64,000 bases of DNA from Triops longicaudatus (Eukaryota > Arthropoda > Branchiopoda > Notostraca > Triopsidae): positions 1 to 64,000 of the forward strand of contig JAGQDJ010000260.1 in NCBI GenBank assembly GCA_022885665.1. The letters are read 5' to 3'. The notes below the pieces were generated by a model that saw nothing but the letters and a program-made list of their open reading frames with translations, did not search any database and was not told the DNA's origin. A program made the position numbers and the translations under genes. Positions 46,707-59,611 of the stretch are shown here, piece by piece; the stretch's first letter is position 1; each line of letters opens with the position of its first letter.

Positions 46707-49700
46707 ATGATAAAACACCACGACTCTTATACCCAGAAATGCTGGGTTAGTGTGTCCCACTTTGCGCGCCTTTCTGTCCCGTTAGGCACTTACGTACGCA
46801 TTAGTTTCAGCACAAATGCTTGTCCCGTGCTGTGCGAGTTATATCCCAACAAATCTCTATCCTCGGACATCTGTTTGATTCAATCTACAGTGCAGGCTTT
46901 TTCCGATGACTTTGCCAAACTGTCTTTCACAAACACCGTAAGCATAAAACCCTTTTACGCCCCAGACTTGCATATTGTTCCTATCCTGTCCACGACTCCA
47001 CCTTCTTTAATTGAAATAAAAGTCGTAGTAAAATCCCCCAAAGTTATTCCCCGTCTAAAATCTTATCCCCACGGTCTTCCGAGCTTAGTTAAAGATCTTT
47101 TACTCCCTTACACTTTTACGAACCAGTCTTGTATCTCCTTAACTTCTAATCCGCTAGGCATAATTTCCATATTAATTCTCAGCTCTGACGCACCTGCCGA
47201 TCATCTCATTCAACTCTCTTCTCAAACGATTCTAAAAATCGTTAAAATTAGTACCGAAAACGCCGTATTGGAAGCACAGCGCAATTCGAGGATCGTATTA
47301 GGTGGTTTAGCGTCACCGTATGCCGAACTAAAACGACTAGTTACGCTTCCGCTGTATCGATCTCACGTTTTGAGCGAATTAGGCCTCGATTGTGCTAAAA
47401 GTCTGCTTTTACATGGCCCACCTGGATGTGGCAAGACATCTTTGGTGAAGAAACTCGCGGTGGACTGCCAAGCGATGTTACTGGTTGTTCCCGGGGCTTC
47501 GTTAAGCTCACCGAACCCGGGCGAAACCGAAGAGCGATTACAGGAGAAGATCCAGGAAGCGATTGAAGCGAATTTGGACGGGCCGTGTATTCTGTTCTTC
47601 GACGAAATAGACGCACTGTGCCCGCGTCGGGGCAGTGGCCATTCCCATGAAACGCGTGTCGTGGCCCAACTCTTGACGCTACTAGATCGCATTAAAACTG
47701 AGCCCAACATCGTCGTCATTGGAGCGACCAATCGCGTAGAAGAATTGGATCCTGCTGTACGACGCCCTGGCCGTTTAAACAAAGAAGTATCAACATAACG
47801 TATTACTTATATGACTTTTCATTCTATACTTCTACGTTACCTTAAACGGCAATGGACACAAAAACACCTACTGAGGTTTTGATGGTTTCTTATTGTACAC
47901 ATTATTCTAAGAAGGCGGAGTTTTAAAAAAAGTTCGAAAGTTATTGACTTGCGAAGTTTCTCGCCGCGTGCACGTGACGTCGCTGTGGGATAAGGACACG
48001 CCACATCTAATCACGTGGCCTCGTTGAACCAATAAAATTCGCGATTGTTGTGCCGAACTATTCCCCGTTACGTCACATTATCACGTGACCACGCTGAATA
48101 CCGTTTCCTGAATATCTTCGTTATTATTTCGCGCGTGATAGAAAGAAACATACCTGAAAGCTAGATTTTTTGCACTTTTTTATAAGGCAAAGATATTTTT
48201 TGGTGTCCATTGCCCTTCAAGCTTCACGAGGCTGAATTTCAAAGAATTATTCAACAATGAAATATCGTCAAAAATATAAAAAGAATTCAGAATTACGGTA
48301 GTTTCAAAATATGCTTAGTTTAGAAAATGCGTGATTGTTCTCAAATTGTTTTACTTTGTAAGGTGTACATCGGAGTTCCATCAGCTGCAGAACGTGCTGA
48401 TATTATCGAGAAAATCTGCAAGGCTTCGGGTGTGAAGCTAGACTGCGACGTGCATTGGCTGAGCGAGCTTACACCAGGCTACGTGGGAGCAGATTTGGCC
48501 CTTTTGTGCCAGGAAATAGCTGCTCGAGTCAAAGAACAGCAGTTGTCAAAAGCCTCTGAAATGCTTTTCAAGCAAGTGCTGGCTCACATACGCCCCTCTA
48601 GTATGCGAAAAGGGCTAGGTGTGGTCGACTTCCGTCCGGTAGCATGGTCCGAAATTGGAGGCTTGGAGAACGCTAAACACTACGTCGAAAGGGCAATCGA
48701 ATGGCCACTCAAATACCCCGATGCTTTCCTTCGTCTAGGGATTGACAAGCCTAAAGGTTTGGGTTTATCATTTGAACTTCTGAGAAAGTATAAATAAAAA
48801 TTACCACATTAATAATAAAAGTATTAAAAATCAAAATAATTGTTCGATATAATTGAAAAATTATAAAACTCTCATTCAACTAAAATTGAAGAGTAGAAGA
48901 AAGGGAGGGAAAAGGCACAAATGTATCAAGAAAGTTTTTACTGATTTATTATTTTAGGCGTTTTATTGTACGGCCCTCCTGGCTGCGGGAAATCTCTACT
49001 TGTCCGAGCGGCCGCTACGTCTTGTTCGGTGACGTTTTTGTCCGTATCTGCTGCTGAAGTATTCTCTCCCTATGTCGGAGATTCAGAAAAAACCGTGAGC
49101 AACCTCTTCCAAAGGGCGCGTTTAGCAGCACCGTGCATACTGTTCTTGGATGAATTAGGTAATTCTAAAGTAAAAAATAAAAAAAAAAAATCTTTTTAAA
49201 GGTGAGAATAATGACTGTCATATAACAGTTACTAACTCGTATTCCATTATAACGCAATCTTCGTAGAAGATATATTACGTACATTACAACAAAATTCCAT
49301 AATATGCAACATTGTGCTGCATTTCAGACGCGATGGTGGGTGACAGGAGTCAAACGCAAGGTCAGCGAGCTCAGGCGAGCGTTATTTCCACATTTCTGCA
49401 AGAAATGGACGGCGTGGCTCTTCATTCAACTGTATCTTCCAAACTTGGCCACAAGATCGCCGAAGATGAAACGTTGCCCGAAATTCAGGTTTCAATGCAA
49501 TTTAACACTTTTTCGAATTCGTGGTTATTTTTTAATTCTGTTCAGATGATTACTGACAAAGTCCGGAGTGAAGGAGTTCTAGTTGTCGGAGCCACCAACC
49601 GGCCAGATAAGATCGATGCTGCGTTGCTTCGGCCAGGACGCTTAGACAGTTTGGTATATATTCCGCCGCCTGATTCCAGTACGAGAACAGCCATTTTGCA

Positions 49701-50100
49701 AGTTCACACGTCGAAAATGCCATTAAAAGACGTGGACCTTGTAAAAATCGCTGAGCGAACTGACTGGTTTTCCGGTGCTGATTTGGAAGTCCTGTGCAAA
49801 GAAGTAATTTTTTGCATTTTTCCGTCTTTACTTTTATTTTCTGCGTAATTATTTGTAGGGTTTATTTTTTTAATTATTTAGATTATTTTTAAATTATTTA
49901 CTTTTTTTTCGTCTTTTGTTTACCTGAACTCGAAAAACCTCAAATATTGCGATGTTCAGGCCGGCCTCAAAGCGCTCGAGGAAGATATGGAGGCGATTTT
50001 TGTGACTCAGAGCCATTTTACATCCGCGTTGAAGACTGTGAAACCTTCGCTGAATGCTAAAATTGTCAGCTGGTATGAGAATTACCAAAATAATAGATAA
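46707..50100 (+). CDS. AFG2B: AFG2B / SPATA5L1, tandem AAA+ ATPase
   Basis: Exons 46707-47786, 48363-48756, 48958-49158, 49328-49488, 49546-49803 and 49960-50100 give 744 residues (human SPATA5L1 about 753). D1 has Walker A GPPGCGKT, Walker B ILFFDEID, the ATN sensor and RRPGR. D2 has GPPGCGKS, ILFLDELD, ATNRPDKID and LLRPGRLD. The C-terminus LKTVKPSLNAKIVSWYEN closely follows the SPATA5L1 ending, which separates it from AFG2A, NVL and VCP. In vertebrates AFG2B works with AFG2A, C1orf109 and CINP in cytosolic maturation of pre-60S ribosomes and replisome proteostasis. The first intron carries a MITE. The stop is 171 bp from the TMTC4 stop on the opposite strand, and an AATAAA overlaps the end of the coding region. 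Confidence 0.9.
47846..48216 (+). mobile_element. TTAA-flanked MITE, family D, copy 2
   Basis: A 371-bp element preceded by TTAA and followed by TCAA, with inverted ends ACGGCAATGGACAC and GGTGTCCATTGCCCT. It lies in the first intron of AFG2B. It contains repeated CACGTG sites (AATCACGTGG, ATCACGTGAC) and TGACGTC. Confidence 0.7.
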
Positions 50101-50271
50101 ATAAATCTTCTACGATGTAAAAGTGTAACAATCTTTATATTCGTTTGGAGAAGCTCGTGAACATTTGGCCAATTTTGTAGATTTTAAGATAACATCTATA
50201 AGCTGCACTGGGTGTAAAAGATCCTTAACTGATAGAAACAAGACTCCCTTTCAAAACTTGTTAAAATGCTT

Positions 50272-53200
50272 TTAGTGTTTCGGAGGCCAAACTCTACGCA
50301 AAAGCTTCAAGTTCTCCTTGGCACTCTTGAAATCCGCATCCAACTTTAAAGCTCGTAAATAACAACCTTCAGCTTCGGAATAAAGTTTCCAACGATGGTA
50401 CAACACACCTGAAAATAGAGATAAATATAATTTTCAGTTTATCTAAATTATCAGGTGAAACAAGTTTGAACACGATTTTCGAGTAAAGAAAAAGTTTTAA
50501 GCCAGAAAAGAAGAATAAATGTAGAGAATTCTTTGTGAAGATATTCCGTAATCACAACTGTTACCTAAATTGGTGTGATACATCGGATTTAGCGGTTTTC
50601 CTTTCACTGCCTGCAAAAAATGGGTTTCGGATTCGGCAAATCTGCCCTGTTTGCCTAATACGTTGGCCAAACTGAAGTGCAATGAGGCTTCGTCGGGTAA
50701 CACAGTTAATGCTTCATTCGCCACTGCTTCTGCTTTCGTCACTTCACCTATTTTTGGGTACAAAAAAGACAATAACGACAGCATAATATCCAGCAGAGTT
50801 AAAAGTATAATATCCAGCAGAGTTAATTTCAGTATAATATCCAGCAGAGTTAAAAGTTGAAGTATTGAAATATATTACCCATATTGTCCAACAAAACGAT
50901 CATGTTACTCCACGACAGGATATGTAAAGGTTGCAAATTTGTTGCATTTCGATAAGCGGCAATGGCAGCTTCATATTGCCCCAAATCTAAAAACTAAACG
51001 CAATGTTAAACTTAACGTAGTTAAATTTGCTTTAGAAGGTTTACTAAGTTGCCTAAATTGTAGTAACAATCCGGATAACGTTTCCTATATTGCAAAGCTG
51101 TCGAATATGCCATCTCCGCTTTTACAGGATTCTTCAGTAAGGCTTCGACTATCCCCAAATTCATCCACGCAGCCGCAAAATCCGACCTTAAAAAAAAAAA
51201 GAAAAAGAAAAAAAGAAAAAAAAATACAGTAAAGAAATTACGACGTAAAATGTACTAAGAAACAACGCACATACGTGAATAACTGCCACAAAACCAGTTT
51301 TTACTACCGAACTATTTAATACTGAAATATTTAATATTTAAATCTTTCTATTCATGTTATTCTACTACAAAGCTCTAAGTCTATTAACAAAGCTTGTACT
51401 TCTAAAAATAGAAAGTAATTTACCACAGTTACCTAATTTCTACAGCTCTTCGCAGCAAATACTGAGCTTCTGCAAGCTGTCCTTCATCTTTCAGCAAATT
51501 CGCCAAATTATTCATGGCTTGGTCGTAGTCAGGGTGCAACTGCAGCGCTTTTCTGTACTCGCTAATGGCCAACACGGCTTGTCCAGCGTCTGCCGCGTTT
51601 TTGGCAATGTTGTAATGCACTTTAGCGTTCAAGGGACAAACTCTTAACGCTGATTTAAAAAGCGTCTCTTCTGACAGCCATTCACCGCTACGGTGCACTG
51701 ATTTGAGCACAAAAAAGCTCATGCTTAAAACGCCTCCCAGCCAAAGTACCTTTAGACAACGAAACACACGTGAAGAATATTTAAAAAAATAAGAGGAAAA
51801 CTCCAAGAATGCAATAAGAAACTTCATTACTTTGGAATTAGGGAAAGAACGCCACAATTTATCCAAACCGTGGGAAATCAGTACGCAGTAACCCATTAAA
51901 GGGACGTAAAGTACTCTTTCCGCTAATACGAAACCCACTTTAAAGAAAAGATTGCTTGCGGGCAAAAATGGAATGATTAACAACGCCAAGGCCATTGTCA
52001 AACGCCTACAGAGATAAAGAAGTGTCAAGATTCAAATTCAAAATCCTAATAAAGTCTTTATATGAATTTAATAGCATTTTAAAACATTATCATTATCATA
52101 TACTTTCTCTATATTACCGTCTTTCAAAGGCGTCCGAGGAAAAAAGGCTTAGATACATGGTTCGTGATAAAGTGAACCAGAAAATAATGACACAAAGAAA
52201 ACGCGCATCTTGGAATGATTGCAGTAATGGAATACAACCCATCGACCAATCAAAACACAACCAATCTGGACACAGCATGAGCCACATATTTAGACTGTAC
52301 AAAAAGTTGTACGTTCCAACCTGGAAAATTTTGAAAAATATATTATTAAATACTTTTGCAAATTGCATATTTTTATTAGTGTTTTGAATTATCTCCGATA
52401 CATTTTAGAATGAGTTTAAAAATATTTACTCTAGTGAGCCAAGATTCCGCAAACGCCGCAGGATTATCGACCGGCTGGAAATTAGGCATAGAACCCATAA
52501 TTTGCCATCGGGCGTAAAGTAACACCAGCCCGGTGAATAACGATATCAAGTGACGCCCAAAGCATGAGTTGAATCGCAACACGAATGACTGTGGCGACTT
52601 TATAAACGCTACGCAACGCGGTAGCACTTCTCTGAGATTCACTCGCGACGCCACAAGATCGTACACACTATTTACGCCCTGCAGAAGAATACAAAATTAA
52701 TTGCTTTTCATGTTTCACTTTATTTAAAGAGAAAAAAGCTTACTAAGACAGTTATGCCTTGTTCTTTGCAAAACATCGCTATCGCACAGCAAAGCATAGA
52801 CCAGACGAGGTAAGCAAAAGCTCGATAAGGGTGAGATTGAGTGGTGGCATGGGCGTAGCTTAAAAAAGACGCGAAAAAGAAGACCGCACACAGTAAATCG
52901 GCTCGGCCTACGACTGCGACAACCTGAAACGATCCAACAATTTAGATTAGATTTATTAAGCTCTTCCTACTTTTTTTTTTTTAAAAAAAAAATAGTAAAA
53001 CCTTAGTTATCTAAGAAATAGAGAGCTATTGTAGAGAGATGCCATTTTTAGACCGTCAAGTGATGGAATATGCAAGTTTTTACCGCTTCGGTGTGGACGG
53101 GGTGAAGGGCAAAAATGAGTGAGCAGACAAAAGCAAATTTGGGTTTCAGTTCATCCAAAAGGAGGCAGAACACCGGGACGGAAAGTAGACAAACCAAACC

Positions 53201-53970
53201 ATGTAGCAGAATGTTAACGAAATGGAATGCACGTGGATTGAGACCATCGCTTAACCAAAAACTCAGCCTGTAAAAAAAAAAGAAAAAAAATGTAAGATTA
53301 AATTACCCTAAAATGTATTAAGACACGTTTTCAAGATACTTTCTTCTGAAGCAAAAATAATAATAAAATCAATAATAAACTTAAAAATAGCTAATAATTT
53401 TGCCAAACTTAAACATATTTACAAATATTTATATTGGTAAATACTATAATAATGGTAAATAGATTACAAAAAGTTGTAAAACGAACGATTTCGATGGAAG
53501 AGACTAAAGTGCATAAAACTGGTCTGACATTTTGCTAGGTCTGATATTAGACGTTAAAATGGAAAATAAATTGAACTTTTACCTGAAAGATAATACTGCA
53601 AGAGGGCGGTATGATTTGTGACTGACAGTGTGGCTGAGTCTGGTACCCCAAAAATCATTATAAAAGATATTCACCCACGGGTTGTTGGGTTTCACGTCTT
53701 CATTATTTACAACCGCTTCCGTGTCATCGAAAACAAAATCTCCGCCCAAGGAGTTAATATAACAAAGCGCACCTAATACGGCAACGAAACAACTAGCTGA
53801 TAAAAAAGGAAAAAAATATTAGATTTGACGAGGAACTGGGATATTTGTTTAGAAAAAAATATGTTTTTACCGGCAATGAACCAAAGATCAAGCTTTGAAG
53901 ATAGAAGTTTCTTGGAGGTTCTATTTGATGGGAGGTTTACGCTTAATTGGTTAGAGTTACAATCCCGCAT
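50272..53970 (-). CDS. TMTC4: TMTC4, ER protein O-mannosyltransferase with TPRs
   Basis: Twelve exons: 53871-53970, 53583-53796, 53084-53267, 52744-52923, 52430-52678, 52118-52320, 51831-52005, 51433-51749, 51045-51186, 50879-50993, 50565-50747, 50272-50408; 732 residues (human about 741). N-terminal GT-C landmarks: GDFVFDDTEAVVNN (DD motif), DFWGTRLS, HKSYRPL, HPVHTEA, VVGRADLL and CKEQGITVL. The middle has WLCFDWSMGCIPL and IPFLPASNLFF.VGFVLAERVLY. TPR repeats begin at CPLNAKVHYNIAKN and continue to LANVLGKQGRFAESETHF. Residue choices (for example LCFDWSMGCIPL) fit TMTC4 better than TMTC1-3. The family mannosylates cadherin repeats in the ER. It is convergent with AFG2B and divergent from the gene at 54432. 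Confidence 0.93.
50783..50856. repeat. Three-copy tandem repeat in a TMTC4 intron
   Basis: The unit ATAATATCCAGCAGAGTTAA occurs three times, starting at 50783, 50807 and 50834, with spacers of 4-7 bp. Confidence 0.85.
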
Positions 53971-54431
53971 CTTGGGACTGTTTTAATACATCGTTTCTGT
54001 GGGAAAAATTTATGTACACCAAGCCAGTCGAATGAACTAAGGCATTTTTTTCACCCATAAATCACTGGGCTTTATTCATACCAACTGGTCCGCTAAGCTG
54101 CGGTGGCGTGTAGAAACAGGCTTGTGCGCCAAGTTCAAATTTCACAGCCAAGCATCGTTTTGGGATTTGCTTTTTAGATTGCAATTACAAATCGTATTAG
54201 TGTTGGCAACCAAGTAACGCCAAATACTGACGGTAGGTAATGTGAACCAAGACTTAGCTTTGCGTAATAAGGTTCTCTAATCAGCGAGGTGAAAGCGTCG
54301 ACTTTCTAACTTTGACCTGGCATGCTTTCCTAACAATTAGTCCAATTTTCAGCGCTGCACAAGTAAGTTTACCTTCTATCTTTATTGAATTTGGTCAGCT
54401 AAACAGCTCTTTTGCGTAGATTGCCTTGAAA
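53971..54431. promoter_or_regulatory. Divergent region between TMTC4 and the membrane protein gene
   Basis: 461 bp between the two start codons, inferred to hold both promoters. No motif is certain. Confidence 0.4.
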
Positions 54432-55043
54432 ATGCCAACCGAATCCGTATTACCAGTGCATCTGACGTATATTCCAACATTTCCTTCGCCAGCCGATAGT
54501 AAAGGTTTTGCCTTCGCCATCCCTGGAACGCCTTACAGCCAAACCACCGAAAGACGGCTTTTCATCAAGTGGCCGTTTGGCAAAGTCGCTCTGTGGCTTT
54601 TCTTACTATTTGTCGTAGCCGTCGTAGTAGTGACTGTTGACTCCAACGACACGAATGTTATACTGACCGGCATTTTCCCCAAATCGGAGCTAGAAACTTC
54701 TTCAGTGTCGAAAGAAGTGAACAATGAATTAAGCGAAACCCATTTCGAAACCTATGACGCCGCACGTGCAAAACGTTCGATGGAAAGCTCCCAAGCTTCT
54801 CAACTCCTAAGCCGTTTCGCCCAGCTTTCGAACATTGTAGAACGCGCTTTAAGTAATCAGCAATGCTACCAGCGCTTTGTGTGCGAAATAGGTAACATGG
54901 CGCGTATGGTACCAGGCTTTAAAGACTTTCTCTCTTACTACTCCGTAGCCAAGTTCTTTGTTAGTCCAAATATACGACGGGCGTTGGATAAAGTTTCTCG
55001 AGAAGAAGACTGCAGCAGTTATACATGTGGACTTCCAAAGTGA
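54432..55043 (+). CDS. Single-pass membrane protein of unknown function, single exon
   Basis: An intronless frame of 203 residues. A 40-residue N-terminal segment (Pro/Ser/Thr) precedes one hydrophobic helix (VALWLFLLFVVAVVVVTV). There is no signal peptide, so a type II or signal-anchor orientation is likely. Two glycosylation-type sequons would be outside. The distal domain has four cysteines in the pattern CYQRFVCEIG...CSSYTC, with an ARAKRS dibasic site before it that could be a furin-like cleavage point. The C..(R)..CE...C....C layout recalls arthropod DM4/DM12-type domains, but the match is loose. AATAAA signals follow at about 55225-55245. It is the only intronless gene in the gene-dense block, which could mean retroposition or simple intron loss. 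Confidence 0.65.
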   Translation: MPTESVLPVHLTYIPTFPSPADSKGFAFAIPGTPYSQTTERRLFIKWPFGKVALWLFLLFVVAVVVVTVDSNDTNVILTGIFPKSELETSSVSKEVNNELSETHFETYDAARAKRSMESSQASQLLSRFAQLSNIVERALSNQQCYQRFVCEIGNMARMVPGFKDFLSYYSVAKFFVSPNIRRALDKVSREEDCSSYTCGLPK

Positions 55044-55235
55044 CCCTGAAAAAAACAGACTTTTCATCCGGCAATATTATTTATTCACACCAACTGCATA
55101 ACTTAGGAATGTATAGGCTACTATTTTATCGTTTTGACTCTCATGAGTGGCTATGCTTTGCTCGCAAAGATGCAATCGTTTTGCTGGATAACGAGCCTGG
55201 AAGGCTGAACATGCTCTGTAAGAATAAACAATTTT

Positions 55236-56766
55236 TCAATAAATAAATGTTTTCAGAATATCATAAATGAGAGAAAAATATTTTACTTCGAGAAATTTGT
55301 GACAATCGAGTGCAGTCTTGTTCTGGGCAATCGCTTTGAAAAATTCGTTCAATTCGCCAGATTCACGACACCGGGTTAACTGGGTTTGGTTTGACTTAAT
55401 GAGAGATAAACCCACGCGGAACAGGATCTTGGATCCCTCATAGAACAAGCAATCCCAAATTCTGAGTACGGTCTAGTGAGGACCGAAGGATGTTTAATAT
55501 ACCAAATATGCACATCAAAAAGGAAAATACTAAAATTTTACTTCGACCGGAAGCACATCAGCGTACAAACAAATGAACCAACGCGTTACAAAGACGGGCC
55601 ACGGTAAATTTAGCTTCTGAATATGGTTGAAACTAGGTTTCGCTTTCATTCTAAACGAGAATTTTTTTAATCAGCAACTTTTAATTCTCTTTCAACAGTT
55701 TCTGTTTTTACTGAATTATCCTTATAAATTTTCTGAACTATTTTGTTATTTAAAAAATATTCACTTGACTAGTTCGGATAAGACGTCAATGTCTGTTATG
55801 ACTCCTTTCATATCTTTGGTATAATAAGCAGGCAATTTATCTTCGATAAGAGCTTTCAAGAGCCAAAATGATGTATCTTCGCTTCTTGTGACTATCAAAA
55901 GTAACCCTGCGATGTAATTCATCCCCTATGCAATAACAAACACATTAAAATCGAATTTCAGGAATTTATAAGCAAGGAAAAGCTAAATTTACTTGGCAGT
56001 AGCCTACGGTAGGATTGTGATGGGCGTAGGTGATCAAAATGTTATACAAAGGTTTCAACAAACCATCAGGTTCGTTGGCGAAGTATATGTTTTCAGGAAA
56101 AGTCCTAGGAATGTCATTCTGGACTGCTTCAACCACCCGTTGGTCGTAGTTGGCTTGCAAGAGAGACGAATATAAACCTGGATTTGTTTCTTTCAACTTT
56201 TGAGCTCCACTAACGGCCATCCAGACCTGTGTACCACAAATATGTATCTGTATTAAGACTTTTCTATGTATTTGTGTAGAAAATGTAAGGAAAGCTAGCT
56301 TTTGATAGCTGTATTTATCTATTAATCTACATTTATTACCAATTTTTGCGTTTATTACGTACCGTCGGCCTGTGTTCGGCTGGAATGCCTTTGCGGATGT
56401 ATCTCTTGAGAATACTGCTTGGCTGAAAAGCCAGAGGACCAGAAATTTGCAACAGACTTTTCCATTTCAAAGCTCGGCGGGCTAATACAGCGAAATAATG
56501 CTTCGTGAACTCTTCGTACGCTTCGGCGTTAAAGGCTTCTGACCGCTCAAAACCATATTCGTCCACTTTACTAAAACGTTAAATAATCATGTGAATAATA
56601 AACTAACACTATAATAATACGTGAAAAATATTTTTTCACTTGTGCTCGGTCATTTAGGACATTTTAAGGGAAGATTATGGACATTAGAAGCAACTAGTGA
56701 AAAGTACCTGAAAGACGCAGAAGCAATTATAGGTGCTACAGGACTAGTTTTACTGCCATTCTCCAT
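55236..56766 (-). CDS. GRTP1: GRTP1-like TBC-domain Rab GTPase-activating protein
   Basis: Exons 56708-56766, 56363-56570, 55993-56226, 55765-55925, 55542-55650 and 55236-55472 give 335 residues (human GRTP1 336). N-terminus DEYGFERSEAF, then LKRYIRKGIPAEHRPTVWM, both TBC catalytic fingers (NDIPRTFP with the Arg finger; VGYCQGMN with the Gln finger), RWFICLYADVLPVETVLRIW and DCLFYEGSKI. The start was set at ATG 56766 because it gives an N-terminal length like that of human GRTP1; the exon also reads open further upstream to a TCTGCAG, so a longer form with another 5' exon is possible. The 3' end (after DCHKFLE) may instead splice at GAA|GTAAAA, in which case a further exon would lie inside the neighbouring gene's 3' region. 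It promotes GTP hydrolysis by Rab proteins in membrane traffic. Confidence 0.88.
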
Positions 56767-57806
56767 AACACGAGCGTTCTTCACAATTGTCCTTGCAGAC
56801 TCGATTGCATATTTGCTAACACTGCAGAGAAACAAGAAATGACATACTGTTAAACGCTACGTCACAATGACGTAAAATGGGGTGTATTTATTTTACGTTG
56901 TGAGTCATAATCCCGGACGTCGAATCCCTTTCCGTCCCTTGCACAAGAATTCGGAGATCTGCCTCCTTTAAGGAGCTCATGCATTCCGTTCGACCAAAAA
57001 AATCAAGTTTGAACATGAGGCTATTTGAAACAATTCTGAAGCCTGTTTCGTTCTATACGTGCTGTCACCTTGTGACGGAAGATGAAAAATATGGGCAATG
57101 AAAGTTCATCAGCTTATAATACTAACATATCACAATCTTCCAACTAACTGACGTATTGTAGTTTAAAGTAAAATATTAATTATTTATATTAATTCTTCTA
57201 TTAACAAAAATATTTGTTTTGCCATAATGCATATTACCAAATGGTATGGTGACCAGAGCTCTTTTTTTCGTGAGTGCGCGCTCTTTTTCATTCGCGTATC
57301 ACGAGCACAAGCTCAAAATATCGTGTTTATTACAGCCCTGATTAGTAAATATTGTAGACAATTATATAAAATTAACATGCGAAAGTGGACCTGTAACAAA
57401 TAGCTTATATAGTTGTTTCGCATGTAATAAAAATGCAAAAGTCTTTAGTAGAAAAATTTTTAAAATTATAGTCAGTTATTGCAACCATAAGAAAGGATAA
57501 AGTATCAAAATACTTTACAATAAGAATTGTACTGCAACTTATAAGAAACGGAAATAAGCGTTAGCTCACGCCTGAGTTGATAAAAGATAGTTTGTTCAAA
57601 TGATAGTAGCGCTTCCGCGTGGTAAGTATCGAAAGCTTGAAGTAAAGCAAAATCGCTGAATTGCTTCAAATAGTCGCTTAAATTTGATTGTTATTGTAGA
57701 ACGTTTTTTGAACGTGCCACACATGTGAATTTGTTGCAAGCTCAGTCAGGATGTAAGCAGACTTTCTAGTTGTAATAAACCATCTTTTCTTCGCCAATTC
57801 GGCAAG
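56767..57806. promoter_or_regulatory. Divergent region between GRTP1 and ST6GAL
   Basis: About 1.04 kb between opposite start codons, very AT-rich. No confident core elements. The GRTP1 5' UTR or an upstream exon should lie near 56830-56900. Confidence 0.4.
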
Positions 57807-59514
57807 ATGAAATGTGCTTTCGCCTTTTTTGCCCTGTTCTTCAACCTGATGCTCGCGGCTATGGTGATATATTTCTATTTATCAGTATCTTCATCGAACA
57901 GATACTACAATACCAAAGCAGCAGCTCTTGAATGGGACGATATCAAGAAACCCTTAAACCCACACGGACCTGTACGCTTTATTCTTCAAGAATCCAAGCC
58001 GAACACGAATGAATCCGCGTCGTTCAAATTCGCTACCGGCTCGAAAGCAGAAGCCTTTCGTCATCAAGTACTTTCCCAGCTACGCGCTGGCTTGATGAAA
58101 TTCAACTCAGTGTTTCACAAGACTAGAAACAAGTACAGTGCCGTCTACTCAGGTTCCAAAATCTCACCAGAAGGACTTCTACCTCAAGATCTCATTTGTC
58201 GGCTTTCACAAGATGTGAAACCTCAAGCAAACTCAAGTTGGTTTTTAAACCAACACAGCGAACCGTTTTCTAGTCTTCAGCTCTCGCAATATTTTCCTAA
58301 AGAACGCTTTCTTGATAAAACATTCCAAAAGTGCGCCATTGTCGCGAGTTCCGGCTCCTTGTCCAATTCCAAACTGGGCAGCTTTATAGGTGCAATCAAT
58401 CTTTAAGCCATCAGAGGCGCTAGTGCAGCAAGTCACCATGTTGGGAGATGCACTCGTGAATCGCGGTTCATACAGTCACCATAATTGTATCTAGACTACC
58501 CTGGTAGCTTTTCGTAATATTCTTCTATCATTCGACTCAAATAATCTGTGTGCTGCGTTTCGAGATTGTCCTAGACATATGATCGCTTTGCAATAAAACG
58601 AAAACATAAATTTACCTCTAGACATGGTGGATTGTTTCCAAGCGCCTCTAGTGACAGAATTTCCTCCTATAATTGGATTTTATGTTTCGTTCGAAGAGTG
58701 CTTCTCTAAACAATTATCCCGTTTCTGTTTAGATCAGCATGATATCATCCTTCGGTTTAACAATGCTCCAACCGAAGGATTTGAAGAGGACGTAGGGCGG
58801 AAAACACATATCCGCGTTGTAAATAATCAAGTCGTTTCAAGATCAGCGTTCCAGTTCATGACGTCACCATTGTACAAGAATATTACCATGGTGGTCTGGG
58901 ATCCTTGTAATTACACGTCAAGTTTGAGTGAGGTACGTTTAATTTACTCGTTGATCTTTGCTTAGCACCATCAAATTATTATTAATTAAATATACTGAAG
59001 AACCTAACACAATTATGTTGTAGTGGTATGCGAAACCAGATCTGCCCATTTTTGGCCCATATTTCCAGCGTCGGAAAGAAAATCCCCAAGAAAAATTATT
59101 TTTACTCAATCCCAAGCAATTGTGGGTTATCTGGGACTTTATACAGCGTTATACCCCGTTTCGAATCCCGCCAAATCCTTCTTCTTCGGGCTTCCTAGGT
59201 AACATCGAAAAAAAAAAAACTAGCTAATATTTGACTCGTTATGCGAAAAATATTTGATGAAAATCGCAGGTTTGATGTTGCTGCTGCCGTATTGCCACTA
59301 CGTCGATCTCTTCGAATATGTTCCTTCGATGCGACTTACGAAGCGTTGCCATTACTACACCCCAGAAGAAAACATAGGCTGCACCATGGGCCAGTGGCAT
59401 CCTTTAGCGGCTGAGAAAATGCTCGCTCTGAAATTAAACGTCGCTAGTGATCGTAATGTGTTCGAGCAAGGTTTTATTCGTGTTCCAGGTCTTCCCAGCG
59501 TACGCTGTACATAG
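57807..59514 (+). CDS. ST6GAL1: Beta-galactoside alpha-2,6-sialyltransferase (ST6GAL type)
   Basis: Exons 57807-58389, 58733-58932, 59024-59198 and 59270-59514 give 400 residues. Golgi type II topology: a membrane anchor at about residues 4-25 (FFALFFNLMLAAMVIYFYL), then a long stem with several NxS/T sites. The GT29 sialyl motif L starts near residue 176 (CAIVASSGSL..., then DQHDIILRFNNAPTEGFEEDVG). Motif S lies near residue 311 (NPSSSGFLGLMLLLPYCHYVD). The HYYTPEEN region and the very-short motif HPLAAEKML follow, ending VRC as in ST6GAL. It transfers sialic acid from CMP-Neu5Ac to terminal galactose of N-glycans. Insects carry a single such gene (DSiaT), so this may be the sole sialyltransferase here. 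The stop is 97 bp from the stop of COG3 on the opposite strand. Confidence 0.92.
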
Positions 59515-59611
59515 CCCACAACAAAGATTTCAAAACAGATGAATATGAAGCAATTTTGTGTCGAAAATAAAGTTTGTGGCGTCACACGCAAACTTAACAA
59601 TAGTTTATGGC

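Noticed and set aside
47363..47782. 139-codon minus-strand frame
   Set aside because: Shadow of the AFG2B D1 domain.
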